A stretch of 42,865 bases of DNA. Source: Prevotella sp. (GTDB lineage: Bacteria; Bacteroidota; Bacteroidia; Bacteroidales; Bacteroidaceae). The notes beneath the pieces were generated by a model, which was not told where the DNA came from, did not search any database, and saw only the letters and a program-made list of their open reading frames with translations. Positions within the stretch are counted from its first letter, which is position 1; the number at the start of each line of letters is the position of its first letter. Below, piece by piece: positions 32,552-41,216 of the stretch. Position numbers and translations under genes: made by a program. The DNA is taken from NCBI GenBank assembly GCA_022769285.1, contig JALEKD010000014.1:1-42865 (forward strand), read 5' to 3'.

Positions 32552-33577
32552 TCACTCCTCGACGGGCCGCTTGCGCCAGTCGTCCTTCTGGTAGCTGTCG
32601 GGATAGGTGGTACGCAGCTCTACCCCGCCCTTGCGGGTACGTATCCAGGTGTCAAAGCGGCGCTGGCCCTCATGGAGCACTATGACGCGGGCACCGTTAG
32701 GCAGATGGTTGTACTCGGTGTTGCCACCCGAGAAGCGGCCGTAGCCCAACAGGATGTCGTAGTACAGGGTGGTATAGTCGTTGTCGTGGTCGTGTCCGCA
32801 GAAGATGCCCATCACGTCGCCGCCCTCCTTCATGGCCGTAAAGAGGCCGCTGTTCAGGATGGGTGGGCACGATTTCTCCATGCGGGTGCCTATCAGCACG
32901 TTGCCCTCGGCCGACGCGGCGGTGGCAAACTCGGGCAGGGGGATGTGGAAGAAGGCCAGGGCCGGCACCGGCTTGCCTGCGTTGGCGGCTGTGTAGGCTG
33001 CGCTCTGGCTGCGGTACCACTGTACCTGGTCAAAGGTCATCCAGGCGTAGGTGCCCACGCGCTTGATGGGTGTATAGCTGCGCGAGTCCATACAGTACAG
33101 CAGTGCCGAGGGGGCCGATGACCGGCTGCCGGCGATGGTGAGCACGTAGTCGGGCGAGGGCGAGCCCTGGCGGTCGGGCTGTAGGTTGTGACGGCCCGTG
33201 CGGGCTATGTCATAGAGCTGGGCGCGAGTGAGCCCCTGCTCCTCGTCGTGGTTGCCAAAGAGCAGCACGTAAGGTACACGGTGGCGCTCGATACAGCGGA
33301 TGATATGGTACATAGCGCTGTCGGCCGGGCGCGAGTAGATATTGTCGCCGTCGAACACTACCAGGTCGGGGCGCTCAGCCTGGACCACGCTGTCGATACA
33401 GCGGAGCGCCGCGCGGGAGCGGGGGTTCTGGCTCTGATAGTGCAGATCGGTAAACTGGACTATCTTGAACTCGCCATTCTTATTAAACTTGAGTTTCTGA
33501 GCCCGCGCGCCGGTCACCGCGAGGGTCAGGACTAACAGCATCAGGGCTGTGCGGAGTGTCTGCATAGTTGTCTTCAT
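32552..33577 (-). CDS. Secreted metallophosphoesterase
   Basis: This is a 341-residue calcineurin-like phosphoesterase with a signal peptide (MKTTMQTLRTALMLLVLTLA to ARAQ). The metal-binding blocks are in order: FTDLHY, VVFDGDNIY, LFGNHDEE, AFFHIPLPEF and IFCGHDHDND. The spacing and the long insert resemble the purple-acid/Dcr2-like group of periplasmic or surface phosphatases in Bacteroidetes. The ATG at 33577 begins the signal peptide; the 36 upstream codons overlap the preceding phosphatase gene. It lies 13 bases after the LMW tyrosine phosphatase gene and is followed by a strong terminator, so the two form a small operon. The substrate is unknown. Confidence 0.88.
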   Translation of the reverse strand: MKTTMQTLRTALMLLVLTLAVTGARAQKLKFNKNGEFKIVQFTDLHYQSQNPRSRAALRCIDSVVQAERPDLVVFDGDNIYSRPADSAMYHIIRCIERHRVPYVLLFGNHDEEQGLTRAQLYDIARTGRHNLQPDRQGSPSPDYVLTIAGSRSSAPSALLYCMDSRSYTPIKRVGTYAWMTFDQVQWYRSQSAAYTAANAGKPVPALAFFHIPLPEFATAASAEGNVLIGTRMEKSCPPILNSGLFTAMKEGGDVMGIFCGHDHDNDYTTLYYDILLGYGRFSGGNTEYNHLPNGARVIVLHEGQRRFDTWIRTRKGGVELRTTYPDSYQKDDWRKRPVEE

Positions 33578-33590
33578 ATCTGTAAGGGTC

Positions 33591-34073
33591 TTAATGGTTA
33601 TCACGGGGTTTGGCAGCCTGGAGCATGCGGCCGCAGGCGCTCTCGATGAGGTCCAGGGCCAGCTCGAAGTCGCTGCCATCGCCATAGTAGGGGTCGGGCA
33701 CCGAGTCGTAGCGGCCGTCGGCAGGCAGATAGCTGCTCATGCGCACTATCTTAGCACGGTCGGCATCATCGCGGGCCTGGGCGCTGATGGCGCGATAGTT
33801 GCCCTCGTCCATAACGATGATGTAGTCGAAGCGGTCGAAGTCGGCCGGCACAAACCGACGGGCGCGGTGGTCTACGGCATAGCCGCGGCGGGCCCCATGG
33901 CGACGCATACGGGCATCGGGCAACTGGCCCACATGCCAGTCGCCCACCCCGGCCGAGTCTACGGTTATCTGGTCGGCCAGTCCGGCCCGCTCAGCCATCT
34001 GTTCCATGACGGCCTGAGCCGCGGGCGACCTGCATATATTGCCTAAACATACAAAGAGCATGCTACAGGGCAT
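33591..34073 (-). CDS. Low-molecular-weight protein tyrosine phosphatase
   Basis: This cytoplasmic phosphatase of about 160 residues has the P-loop CLGNICRS (Cys9 to Ser16 from the chosen start), the general-acid loop DPYYG near the C-terminus and the family segment MDEGNYRAI. All catalytic parts are present. The start is uncertain: ATGs at 34118, 34073 and 34061 are in frame. 34073 (MPCSMLFV) or 34061 gives the usual short N-terminus; upstream codons to 34262 are not family-like. It heads a two-gene unit with the metallophosphoesterase. Members often dephosphorylate tyrosine kinases of polysaccharide export (Wzb type), but no such kinase is in the window. Confidence 0.9.
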   Translation of the reverse strand: MPCSMLFVCLGNICRSPAAQAVMEQMAERAGLADQITVDSAGVGDWHVGQLPDARMRRHGARRGYAVDHRARRFVPADFDRFDYIIVMDEGNYRAISAQARDDADRAKIVRMSSYLPADGRYDSVPDPYYGDGSDFELALDLIESACGRMLQAAKPRDNH

Positions 34074-34453
34074 GAACAGGGGTGCGGGTGTGTCGGTTCT
34101 GTCTGTCTTCATCATCATTATAAGAGCGGTGGCATGGTCTACGGCTCTCCACCTTATTAATATATATAGATAACGCCCTCCCCGTGATTTTATTGTAACC
34201 AGAGGCACTATAAAAAACACCGCGGGACGGACAGAGAGTATGCCCAGGCCACTACCGACCATGGCGCAGACCGCAAAAGAGAACGCAAAGAGCGCCTGTA
34301 ACTAATATTTTTTATGTTTTTCGCCACATTTGCTTACGTAAAAGCAAATATTTCCAGAAAAAAGTGACACTTTTTACAAAAAAACAATTATCTTTGCAGC
34401 GATAACAAGCACTTAACACGCACACATACATTATGAACGTAACTATAACGCAC
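34074..34453. other. Divergent intergenic region
   Basis: It separates the phosphatase pair (minus) from the surface protein (plus). It holds the plus promoter box (34389-34396) and an inverted repeat TTTGCTTACGTAAAAGCAAA (34329-34348), about 50 bases upstream of that box. No clear minus-strand promoter was found. An open minus frame reaches back to 34262 but shows no family match before about 34073. Confidence 0.55.
34389..34396 (+). promoter_or_regulatory. -7 box of the surface protein gene
   Basis: TATCTTTG, followed by C, matches the Bacteroidetes -7 consensus, 58 bases before the ATG at 34454. No TTTG lies at the usual -33 distance. Confidence 0.6.
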
Positions 34454-37400
34454 ATGAAACAATTTCTACGCACATTGACCGTAGCAGCAGCGCTGGTCGC
34501 CCCAGTCGGCATGGGTACCGCCTATGCCCAGGAGGGACAGCCCCACTCGCTCACGGTCAAGTCGCTCTTTAACCAGGTTACACTTAACTGGCAAGAGCCC
34601 ACTTCGCCCATCGCGCTTCAGTGGCACGACGGAAATGATTACAACGGCGTCGACGGTGTCCTCGCCAACCCCGAGGGCAGCATCAGCATCTACGCCGGCG
34701 CCAAGTTCAGCGCCCAGGACCTGAGCAACTACGTCGGCGAGAGCGTTGACTCCATCGCCTTTTTCAGGTACCGCCCCGTCTACCAGGCTTACATTCTGGT
34801 GTACGAGAACGGCCAGGAGGTACGCAACGTGCCCGTCGACATGAGCGACTTCACCAAGAACACATGGAAGAAGGTAGCTCTGCCCAAGCCCTACACCATC
34901 AAAGCCGGGGCCGAGGTAACCTTTGCTGTCAAGATGGTGTACGGCCGCAACTTGGATCTGACCGCCATCTGTGACCGAGCCGCCACCGTGGGCAAGGGCA
35001 ACGTCTACTCGTACGACGGAAAGACCTGGAAGAGCGACGCGCCAGGCGATTTTCTTATCACGGCTTACATTAAGAACACCGCCACCACCACGCCTACCGG
35101 ATACAACATCTACCGCAACGACACCAAGGTAAACGCTGAGCCGCTGGCCAGCGACGCTACCACGGAGACGCTGACCAACGAGCCCGACGGCAACTATGCC
35201 TATAAGGTGGCTGCCATCTACGCCGACGGAGAGAAGGCTTCGTATGCCGTGAACGCCTCGCCCAAGTCGGTGTATGCCCAGGTGCCGCCCGTATCGACCC
35301 TTACGGCCAAGGCCAGCGGCCTGACTAACACCGTGAGCTGGACGGCTCCGCTGAAGCGGGGCGATGAGATGACCTGGAGCAACAAGGCGCTGCAGGTGGC
35401 CATTGGCGGAACCGCATCCAACAACACCAAGCTGTGGATAAAGCAGTCCTTCAGTGCCGAGGATATGGCGGCGTTCCCCAATCACCAGATTACGGCCATC
35501 AACGCGTTCGTAGGGCCCGAGGGAGGCATCCTGAGTGCCACCCTCTGGGTGATGAAGAACGGCGTGATAGACTACTACGAGCCTGTGAGCGAAGAGGCTG
35601 TGGCCGCCATCAAGGCGGGCGACTGGAACAAGTTCAAGCTGACTAAGCCGTACGTCATGGCACTCGGCAATGCCTACGCCTTCGGCCTATACTATACCCA
35701 GACACCCAAGAAGCACCCTGCGGGCGTAGACACGTCGGCCGGCACCAACACCAAGGGCAACGAGTTTTCCACATCGTCGCCCAGGAGCACCGGATTCGAC
35801 AAGACCAGTCCGTCGTGGAAGACCCTGGCATCGGGTAAGATTACGGGCAACTTCATGCTGACGGCCGATGTAGAGGCCCTGAGCGAGGAGGCCAAGGCCG
35901 AGCAGGCCGTGGCTTCGTACAACGTGTACCGCAACGGTACCTTAGTGGCCGAGGGCGTTACCGGGAACGAGTATGCCGACAACGTAAGCGAGCTGGGCAA
36001 CTATACTTACAGCGTGGTGGCCCGCTCGGCCGACGGCAAGACCAGTGCTCCATGCTCGGCAAGCGCCCAGGTGTCGCTGCCAGAGGAGTACACGGCACCG
36101 ATAGTTATCAGCAAGTCGCAAGAGGGCAAGCAGGTCAAGCTCGCATGGAGCGCCAATGCCTACGAGATGAGCCACTATACCAAGGCGGCTACCGCCACGG
36201 GCTTCAAGGAAGAAATGGCGCTGCTCTATGGCGCCAAGTTTACCAAGGAGGAGTTGGCTCCTTACGTCGGCTACAGGTTCTACTCTATGAAATTCGGCAT
36301 CTATGCAGCCATCGGCAAGTTTAGCATCGAAGTGCGCGACAGCAAGAACAACGTGCTGCTCAAGCGCGAGTACGCCAACGGCGACATAGAGCCTGGCTAT
36401 CTCTACAACACTACCTTCGACAAGGGCGAATCGTTCAATATTCCGGCTAACACAGACCTCTACATCTGCTACAACGCCAATCTGCCAGCTAACTCGACGC
36501 CTATACTGCTCGACGGCGGCCCTGCCGTAGAGGGCGGAGCCATGATAAGCATGACCGATGGTGCCAAGTGGATGAAGTTTGGCACCGTGGCTGCCGAGAT
36601 GGCCGACAAGAACTTTGTAATAGGTGCCATGGCCATAGCCAATGGCTCGGACAACGACGCGGCCAAGGTCAAGGCTGCCCAGCTGACATCCGAGTCGATT
36701 AACACCGCCATCATAGAGCGGCTGCCCATAGGCACCGTCAAGACCGGTGTCATGGAGACCGAGGACGAGGGGTTCGGCATAGAGCCAGACCAGCCCATGA
36801 AGGCCCAGGCCAATGCCGAGAAACCCGCTATCAAGGCTTTCCGCGTGTACTGCAACGGCAAGCAGGTGTACGAGGGTACCAAGACATCGTACGAGAGCAC
36901 CCTGGACAAGTACGGTGTGTTCGACTACTACGTTACCAGCGTCTACAGCAACGGCTGGGAGTCGCCCGCCAGCAGCGTGAGCTCCTTTACCAACCTGATA
37001 AGCCAGAAGCTCCAGGCTCCTTACGACCTCAAGGCCACTACCGACGGGTCTACGCTGAAGCTGTCGTGGACAGCAGGTGCCGACGCACCGGAGTATAGCT
37101 ATCAGCACGACGGCAATGACATGGTACTGGGCATGACCAAGTCGAGCGGAACCCTTGAGGGCTATCACGCCATTAAGTTCAAGGCCGCCGACATGGCCGA
37201 CAAAGTAGGGCAGAAGGTGGCCCGCATCCGGTTCAAGCTGGCTGACACCAACCTGAACTCTGCCTCTGTCTTCGTGATGTATGGCAAAAACATTATGTAC
37301 GAGCAGACCGTAGCGCTGTCGTCACTCCAGAAGGGCTGGAACACCGCCGTGCTCAACGAGGCCGTACTGGTACCGGCCGGGCAGGACATCTCCGTGGGTT

Positions 37401-37927
37401 ATCACATCACCTACAAAAGCGGCGTCAAGCCCATTGTACTCGACACGCAGCCTGCCGTGGCCGGATACAGCGACCTTATATCCGGATCTGGCTCTCCGGA
37501 CTATTGGAAGTCCCTGGCCACCGATTACGAGCAAAACTACAACTACCGCATAGCCGCCATCCTGGAGACAACCGATGTGACCCTGCAGCCGCAGAGGGTT
37601 CAGCGCGCCATAGCACTACCTGGCTACAACGTGTACTGCAACGGCAAGAAAATAAACACGGGCAACGTGGGTACCACAGAGTACTCTGTGCCCAACGCTG
37701 CCTACGGCGAGTACACCGTAACAGCCACGGCCATGGGCAACGAGTCGAGCGAGTCTAACAAGGTGGTATACAGCGAGACCACAGCCGTAACCCTGCCCAC
37801 CGCAACCACACCGGCCGATGGCAAGGTGTACACCATAGACGGCCAGATGGTTAGCCGCGATGCCAACACCAGCTCTCTGCAGCAGGGTGTGTACATCCGC
37901 AATGGCAAGAAGATTTTAGTGAAGTAA
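34454..37927 (+). CDS. Large repetitive T9SS-sorted surface protein with FN3-like modules
   Basis: This is a 1157-residue secreted protein with signal peptide MKQFLRTLTVAAALVAPVG to AYA. Four related modules of about 150 residues occur near 55-205, 300-480, 580-735 and 885-1040. Each opens with a motif like KFSAQDLSNYVGESVDSIAF and is followed by a fibronectin-III-like segment (GYNIYRNDTKV, SYNVYRNGTLV, AFRVYCNGKQV, GYNVYCNGKKI). The C-terminus VYTIDGQMVSRDANTSS...GVYIRNGKKILVK fits a type A T9SS sorting domain. The modules recall the cleaved-adhesin/haemagglutinin domains of Porphyromonadales, so adhesion or glycan binding is likely. The ATG at 34454 begins the signal; 34433 is an alternative. 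It is a single-gene unit with a strong terminator. Confidence 0.85.
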   Translation: MKQFLRTLTVAAALVAPVGMGTAYAQEGQPHSLTVKSLFNQVTLNWQEPTSPIALQWHDGNDYNGVDGVLANPEGSISIYAGAKFSAQDLSNYVGESVDSIAFFRYRPVYQAYILVYENGQEVRNVPVDMSDFTKNTWKKVALPKPYTIKAGAEVTFAVKMVYGRNLDLTAICDRAATVGKGNVYSYDGKTWKSDAPGDFLITAYIKNTATTTPTGYNIYRNDTKVNAEPLASDATTETLTNEPDGNYAYKVAAIYADGEKASYAVNASPKSVYAQVPPVSTLTAKASGLTNTVSWTAPLKRGDEMTWSNKALQVAIGGTASNNTKLWIKQSFSAEDMAAFPNHQITAINAFVGPEGGILSATLWVMKNGVIDYYEPVSEEAVAAIKAGDWNKFKLTKPYVMALGNAYAFGLYYTQTPKKHPAGVDTSAGTNTKGNEFSTSSPRSTGFDKTSPSWKTLASGKITGNFMLTADVEALSEEAKAEQAVASYNVYRNGTLVAEGVTGNEYADNVSELGNYTYSVVARSADGKTSAPCSASAQVSLPEEYTAPIVISKSQEGKQVKLAWSANAYEMSHYTKAATATGFKEEMALLYGAKFTKEELAPYVGYRFYSMKFGIYAAIGKFSIEVRDSKNNVLLKREYANGDIEPGYLYNTTFDKGESFNIPANTDLYICYNANLPANSTPILLDGGPAVEGGAMISMTDGAKWMKFGTVAAEMADKNFVIGAMAIANGSDNDAAKVKAAQLTSESINTAIIERLPIGTVKTGVMETEDEGFGIEPDQPMKAQANAEKPAIKAFRVYCNGKQVYEGTKTSYESTLDKYGVFDYYVTSVYSNGWESPASSVSSFTNLISQKLQAPYDLKATTDGSTLKLSWTAGADAPEYSYQHDGNDMVLGMTKSSGTLEGYHAIKFKAADMADKVGQKVARIRFKLADTNLNSASVFVMYGKNIMYEQTVALSSLQKGWNTAVLNEAVLVPAGQDISVGYHITYKSGVKPIVLDTQPAVAGYSDLISGSGSPDYWKSLATDYEQNYNYRIAAILETTDVTLQPQRVQRAIALPGYNVYCNGKKINTGNVGTTEYSVPNAAYGEYTVTATAMGNESSESNKVVYSETTAVTLPTATTPADGKVYTIDGQMVSRDANTSSLQQGVYIRNGKKILVK

Positions 37928-37952
37928 GCCACGGCTTACACAACTCTCACAG

Positions 37953-37994
37953 AGGCCCTGTCCACCAGCACAAGCGTGGGCAGGGCCTTTTTTT
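37953..37994 (+). terminator. Terminator of the surface protein gene
   Basis: The stem AGGCCCTG/CAGGGCCT (37953-37960 with 37981-37988), with an inner CCAC/GTGG pair, is followed by T7, 25 bases past the stop codon. Confidence 0.92.
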
Positions 37995-38033
37995 CGCATC
38001 GTATGGAATAGTAGGATGCCATCACGGGCGATA

Positions 38034-38137
38034 AGGAGACCGGTCTTTACATTTCCCAGAACCGTCATTAGGAAGCTGGGAGCCGTCATTAGGAAGCAGA
38101 AGGTCGCTCTCCAACATTTCCGCAGTTGCCATTAGCG
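38034..38137. repeat. Dispersed 21-nt-period repeat, copy D
   Basis: It has two clear units (AGAACCGTCATTAGGAAGCTG and GGAGCCGTCATTAGGAAGCAG) between a left flank GAGACCGGTCTTTACATTTC and a right flank ending CATTTCCGCAGTTGCCATTA. GCCATTAG is shared with the end of copy A. The minus strand here lacks a start codon in the repeat frame. Confidence 0.75.
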
Positions 38138-38162
38138 TGCAGGAAAACATCGCCAGCACGCA

Positions 38163-38208
38163 GGCAGCGCCTTTCACTCTTTCACCCTTTTATTTTTTTG
38201 CCTTTCAA
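38163..38208 (-). repeat. GCGCTGCC plus A-rich octamer block, copy 4
   Basis: On the minus strand TTGAAAGG, CAAAAAAA, TAAAAGGG, TGAAAGAG and TGAAAGGCGCTGCC follow with an 8-base period, 26 bases right of repeat copy D. Confidence 0.6.
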
Positions 38209-38272
38209 GGTGGCTTCCACGCCCGCCAGAACCGCCGCGGCAGCTGGGCGAATATATAAAAACTGTAAAACG

Positions 38273-38304
38273 TTTGGCCATTTCGATATTTTGGATTACC
38301 TTTG
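38273..38304 (+). promoter_or_regulatory. Promoter of the tRNA-lipoprotein unit
   Basis: TTTG (38273-38276), 20 bases, then TACCTTTG (38297-38304) form a near-perfect Bacteroidetes promoter. It starts transcription a few bases before tRNA-Gly. No other promoter was seen before the lipoprotein gene at 38525. Confidence 0.85.
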
Positions 38305-38318
38305 CAACCACTGTTAAT

Positions 38319-38391
<73 letters not shown>

Positions 38392-38413
38392 CTTGTAAAG
38401 AACATCACCACCG

Positions 38414-38499
38414 GCCGCAATGGTGGAATTGGTAGACACGAGGGACTTAAAATCCCTTGGCCAGTAATGGCTGTGCGGGTTCGAGTCCCGCTCGCGGCA
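38414..38499 (+). tRNA. tRNA-Leu (TAA)
   Basis: An 86-base class II tRNA with a long variable arm. The anticodon arm is AGGGA-CTTAAAA-TCCCT with anticodon TAA at 38448-38450; the T-arm is GCGGG-TTCGAGT-CCCGC. The acceptor stem GCCGCAA/TCGCGGC has one mismatch, A6 with C67. No CCA is encoded. It ends 25 bases before the ATG of the next gene. Confidence 0.95.
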
Positions 38500-38524
38500 C
38501 TTCTAACTTATCACAAATACTGTT

Positions 38525-40198
38525 ATGCGCACAAATCTATTATTTTCTTTATCTGCCTGCTCCCTTCTGGTACTGAGCGCATGCTCAAAGATGGGTCCCT
38601 TGTCAGCAGACAACTTCACCGTGACCCCCAAGCCCCTCGAGACAATGGGCGGACAGGTTCCGGCTACCATTAATGGTGCTTTCCCTGAAAAATATATGAA
38701 GAAGAACGCCGTAGTGAAGATCATCCCAGAGCTGCGGTACGCCAATGGCCAGGTGCAGAAAGGCACGGCGGCCACATTCCAAGGCGAGAAAGTGATGGGG
38801 AACGACCAGACTATCTCATACCGCATGGGTGGACATTATACGATGAAGACTACGTTCCCATACGTGGCCGATATGCAGCAGAGTGACCTCTACCTGACAT
38901 TCGAGGCCCGCAAGGGGAAAAAGATAGTAGACATCCCAGCCGTAAAGGTGGGCTATGGCGTGGTGGCCACGTCTGAGCTGTACCGTCAGGCCCTTATGAA
39001 CGGTGGCGGGTGCCTCGCAGCCGACTCATTCCAGCGCGTTAAGGAGCAGAAGTTTGAGGCCAACGTGAAATTCCTCATCAACCAGGCCAATATCCGTAAG
39101 AGCGAGCTCAAGAACAACTCTGTCCAGGAGTTTGTACGCATGCTCCGCCAGATTAATAAGGATCGCGAGGGTCTTAATCTGCAGAACGTGGAAATCCAGG
39201 CTTATGCCTCGCCCGAGGGTGGCTTCAAATACAACGACAGACTGGCCAACAAGCGCCAGGATAACTCTGAGGGCTACGTCAAAGCGCAGATGAAGAAGGC
39301 TGGCGTCAGCGGCCGCACCGATGCGCACTACACCGCTCAGGACTGGGACGGCTTCCGCCAGCTGGTTCAGGCCAGCAACATCCAGGATAAGGACGTTATC
39401 CTGCGTGTTCTGTCCATGTACAAGGACCCGCAGGAACGCGAGCAGCAGATTCGTAACATGAGCGCCGGCTTCAGAGAGCTCGCAGACGCAATACTGCCTG
39501 AGCTGCGCCGCGCACGACTGATTATAAACTACGAGACCATCGGTCGCGATGACGAGCAAATCAAGTCGCAGTATCAGGCTGACGCCTCCAAGCTGTCGGC
39601 CGACGAGCTCCTGTACTACGCTACACTCGAGGACGACGCTGCTAAGAAGGAGGAGATATACAAGAAGGCTTCCGAGGTGTACGACAAGGACTACCGCATG
39701 TTTAACAACCTCGCCGTGATGGCCTTTAACAAGGGCGACGAGGCCCAGGCTAAGGCTTATCTGGCCCAGGCACTCAGCAAGAGCAGCAACGCTGCCGAAG
39801 CCAATGCTAACCTGGGCTTGATAGCTCTCAAGAACGGCAACGTGGCCGAGGCTGAGAACTATATCGCCAAGGCTAACGGTGCCAACGCACTCAATGAGGC
39901 TCTCGGTAACCTGAATATAGCCAAGGGCAACTACGCCCAGGCCGAGGAGAACTTCAAGGACTCTTACAACAACAGCGCCGCACTGGCCCAGCTGCTCAAC
40001 AAGAACTACGCTGCTGCCAAGGCTACGCTGAACAACATCAAGAACCCCAACGGCCTGACTTACTACCTGCACGCCGTGACCAGCGCACGCCAGGGCAACA
40101 AGTACGCTGCCCAGTCGTACCTGAAAGAGGCCCTGCAGAAAGACCCCAGCCTGAGCGCCTACGCTGCTAAGGACCTGGAGTTTGCCAATGTGCGATGA
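38525..40198 (+). CDS. TPR lipoprotein with OmpA-like region
   Basis: This is a 557-residue lipoprotein with signal MRTNLLFSLSACSLLVLSAC (Cys20). A beta-rich N-terminal part (about 25-150) is followed by an OmpA-like segment (VEIQAYASPEGG, then NDRLANKRQDNSEGYV, around 225-255), which usually binds peptidoglycan. From about 370 on there are TPR-like helices rich in Asn and Ala (NNLAVMAFNKGDEAQAKAYL, NLGLIALKNGNVAEAENYI). The protein type is common in Bacteroidales, but I cannot name its function; an envelope-anchoring role is inferred. The ATG lies only 25 bases after tRNA-Leu, with no room for its own promoter. The next gene overlaps its stop by four bases. Confidence 0.85.
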   Translation: MRTNLLFSLSACSLLVLSACSKMGPLSADNFTVTPKPLETMGGQVPATINGAFPEKYMKKNAVVKIIPELRYANGQVQKGTAATFQGEKVMGNDQTISYRMGGHYTMKTTFPYVADMQQSDLYLTFEARKGKKIVDIPAVKVGYGVVATSELYRQALMNGGGCLAADSFQRVKEQKFEANVKFLINQANIRKSELKNNSVQEFVRMLRQINKDREGLNLQNVEIQAYASPEGGFKYNDRLANKRQDNSEGYVKAQMKKAGVSGRTDAHYTAQDWDGFRQLVQASNIQDKDVILRVLSMYKDPQEREQQIRNMSAGFRELADAILPELRRARLIINYETIGRDDEQIKSQYQADASKLSADELLYYATLEDDAAKKEEIYKKASEVYDKDYRMFNNLAVMAFNKGDEAQAKAYLAQALSKSSNAAEANANLGLIALKNGNVAEAENYIAKANGANALNEALGNLNIAKGNYAQAEENFKDSYNNSAALAQLLNKNYAAAKATLNNIKNPNGLTYYLHAVTSARQGNKYAAQSYLKEALQKDPSLSAYAAKDLEFANVR

Positions 40199-41196
40199 TA
40201 ACGCGTAAAATATATTACTTTATACTGCTCACCTTGGTCCTTGCGGGCTGCGGTACGGCCAGCGACCGGTTCAGGGTCGAGGGCCGACTGCTCCACATGG
40301 ACCAGGGTGAGTTCTATGTTTACAGCCTGAACGGCGCCATCAACGGTATAGACACCGTGAGGCTCCAGAACGGGCGGTTCACCTACGAGATGAGTTGCCA
40401 GGCACCCACCACGCTGGTCATGGTGTTTCCCAACTTCTCGGAACAGCCCATCTTTGCCGAGCCGGGTAAGACAGTACAGATGGAGGGCGATGCCTCGCAC
40501 CTCAAGCAACTTACCGTCAAGGGCACGGATGACAACAAGCTGATGAACACCTTTCGCGAGCAGGTAGCCACCGTGGCCCCACCACGGGCAGCGGCCCTGG
40601 CCGAACAGTTCATCAAGGATCATCCCGCCTCGGTGGTCAGTGCCTATCTGGTACGCCGCTACTTTATAGCTACAGCCACCCCCGACTACGCCCGGGCTCT
40701 GCGCCTGGTAAGCCTGATGCGCCGCGAGCAACCCAAGAACGGGACGTTAGTAAACTATGAGCAGCAACTCAAATCGCTATCTAAGGTCATCGTGGGCAAG
40801 CCCATGCCCAAGTTCAGCACCACCGATGTTACGGGACAGCGGGTAGACAACAGCACGTTAGGCCGAGGCTTAGCCGTCATCAATGTGTACGCCACATGGA
40901 ACTACGACAGCCAGCGCCAGATGGCCGACCTGCGTCAGCTGATGCACCGGGCAGGCGGCAGGCTGCACGTAGTGAGCTTCAGCATAGACCCCAACCCTCG
41001 CCAGTGCCGTGCCTTGGCCCTCCGCGACACCATCACGTGGCCTACGGTATGCGATGGGCGTCTGCTTGACAGCCCTGTACTCCACGGGCTGTCGCTCTAC
41101 GACATCCCCGACAACATTCTTATCCAGAACGGGCGCGTAGTGGCCAAGGGGCTGCGCTCCGATGAACTGAAACAGCGTATAGAGCGCATGCTCTGA
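40195..41196 (+). CDS. DUF4369 + thioredoxin-fold lipoprotein lacking CXXC
   Basis: This is a 333-residue lipoprotein with lipobox LVLAGC (Cys19). A DUF4369 beta-sandwich (about 25-110: GEFYVYSLNGAINGIDTVRL, FAEPGKTVQMEGD) is followed by a helical linker and an AhpC/TSA-thioredoxin fold (about 200-333: GKPMPKFSTTDVTGQRV, LAVINVYATWNYDSQRQM, LYDIPDNILIQNGRVVAKG). The active site expected as WCxxC reads WNYDS, so both redox cysteines are missing while the fold and the cis-Pro region (DIPDN) remain. It is therefore probably not a disulfide reductase. Its ATG overlaps the preceding stop (ATGA), and its own stop lies inside a terminator hairpin. Confidence 0.87.
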   Translation: MITRKIYYFILLTLVLAGCGTASDRFRVEGRLLHMDQGEFYVYSLNGAINGIDTVRLQNGRFTYEMSCQAPTTLVMVFPNFSEQPIFAEPGKTVQMEGDASHLKQLTVKGTDDNKLMNTFREQVATVAPPRAAALAEQFIKDHPASVVSAYLVRRYFIATATPDYARALRLVSLMRREQPKNGTLVNYEQQLKSLSKVIVGKPMPKFSTTDVTGQRVDNSTLGRGLAVINVYATWNYDSQRQMADLRQLMHRAGGRLHVVSFSIDPNPRQCRALALRDTITWPTVCDGRLLDSPVLHGLSLYDIPDNILIQNGRVVAKGLRSDELKQRIERML

Positions 41197-41216
41197 TGCG
41201 CTGTTTGTTTTTTTTA
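41183..41216 (+). terminator. Terminator overlapping the stop of the thioredoxin-fold gene
   Basis: The stem AGCGCAT/ATGCGCT (41183-41189 with 41196-41202), with a six-base loop, is followed by GTTTG and T8. The TGA stop is at 41194-41196, so the hairpin begins inside the coding sequence. It closes the transcription unit that starts before tRNA-Gly. Confidence 0.88.

Larger units (their letters stand above)
37928..38318. other. Intergenic region between surface protein and tRNA unit
   Basis: It holds the surface-protein terminator, repeat copy D (38034-38137), octamer block copy 4 (38163-38208) and the tRNA promoter (38273-38304). No gene is seen. Confidence 0.75.

Noticed and set aside
32301..32555. 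N-terminal extension of the FucO-like protein to 469 residues
   Set aside because: The extension covers a strong promoter and the terminator of the upstream operon, and FucO proteins begin at the MVNRF-type start.
9141..38137. CRISPR array or integron attC explanation for the repeats
   Set aside because: The repeats are about 10 kb apart, degenerate, not separated by uniform spacers, and no cas or integrase gene is present.
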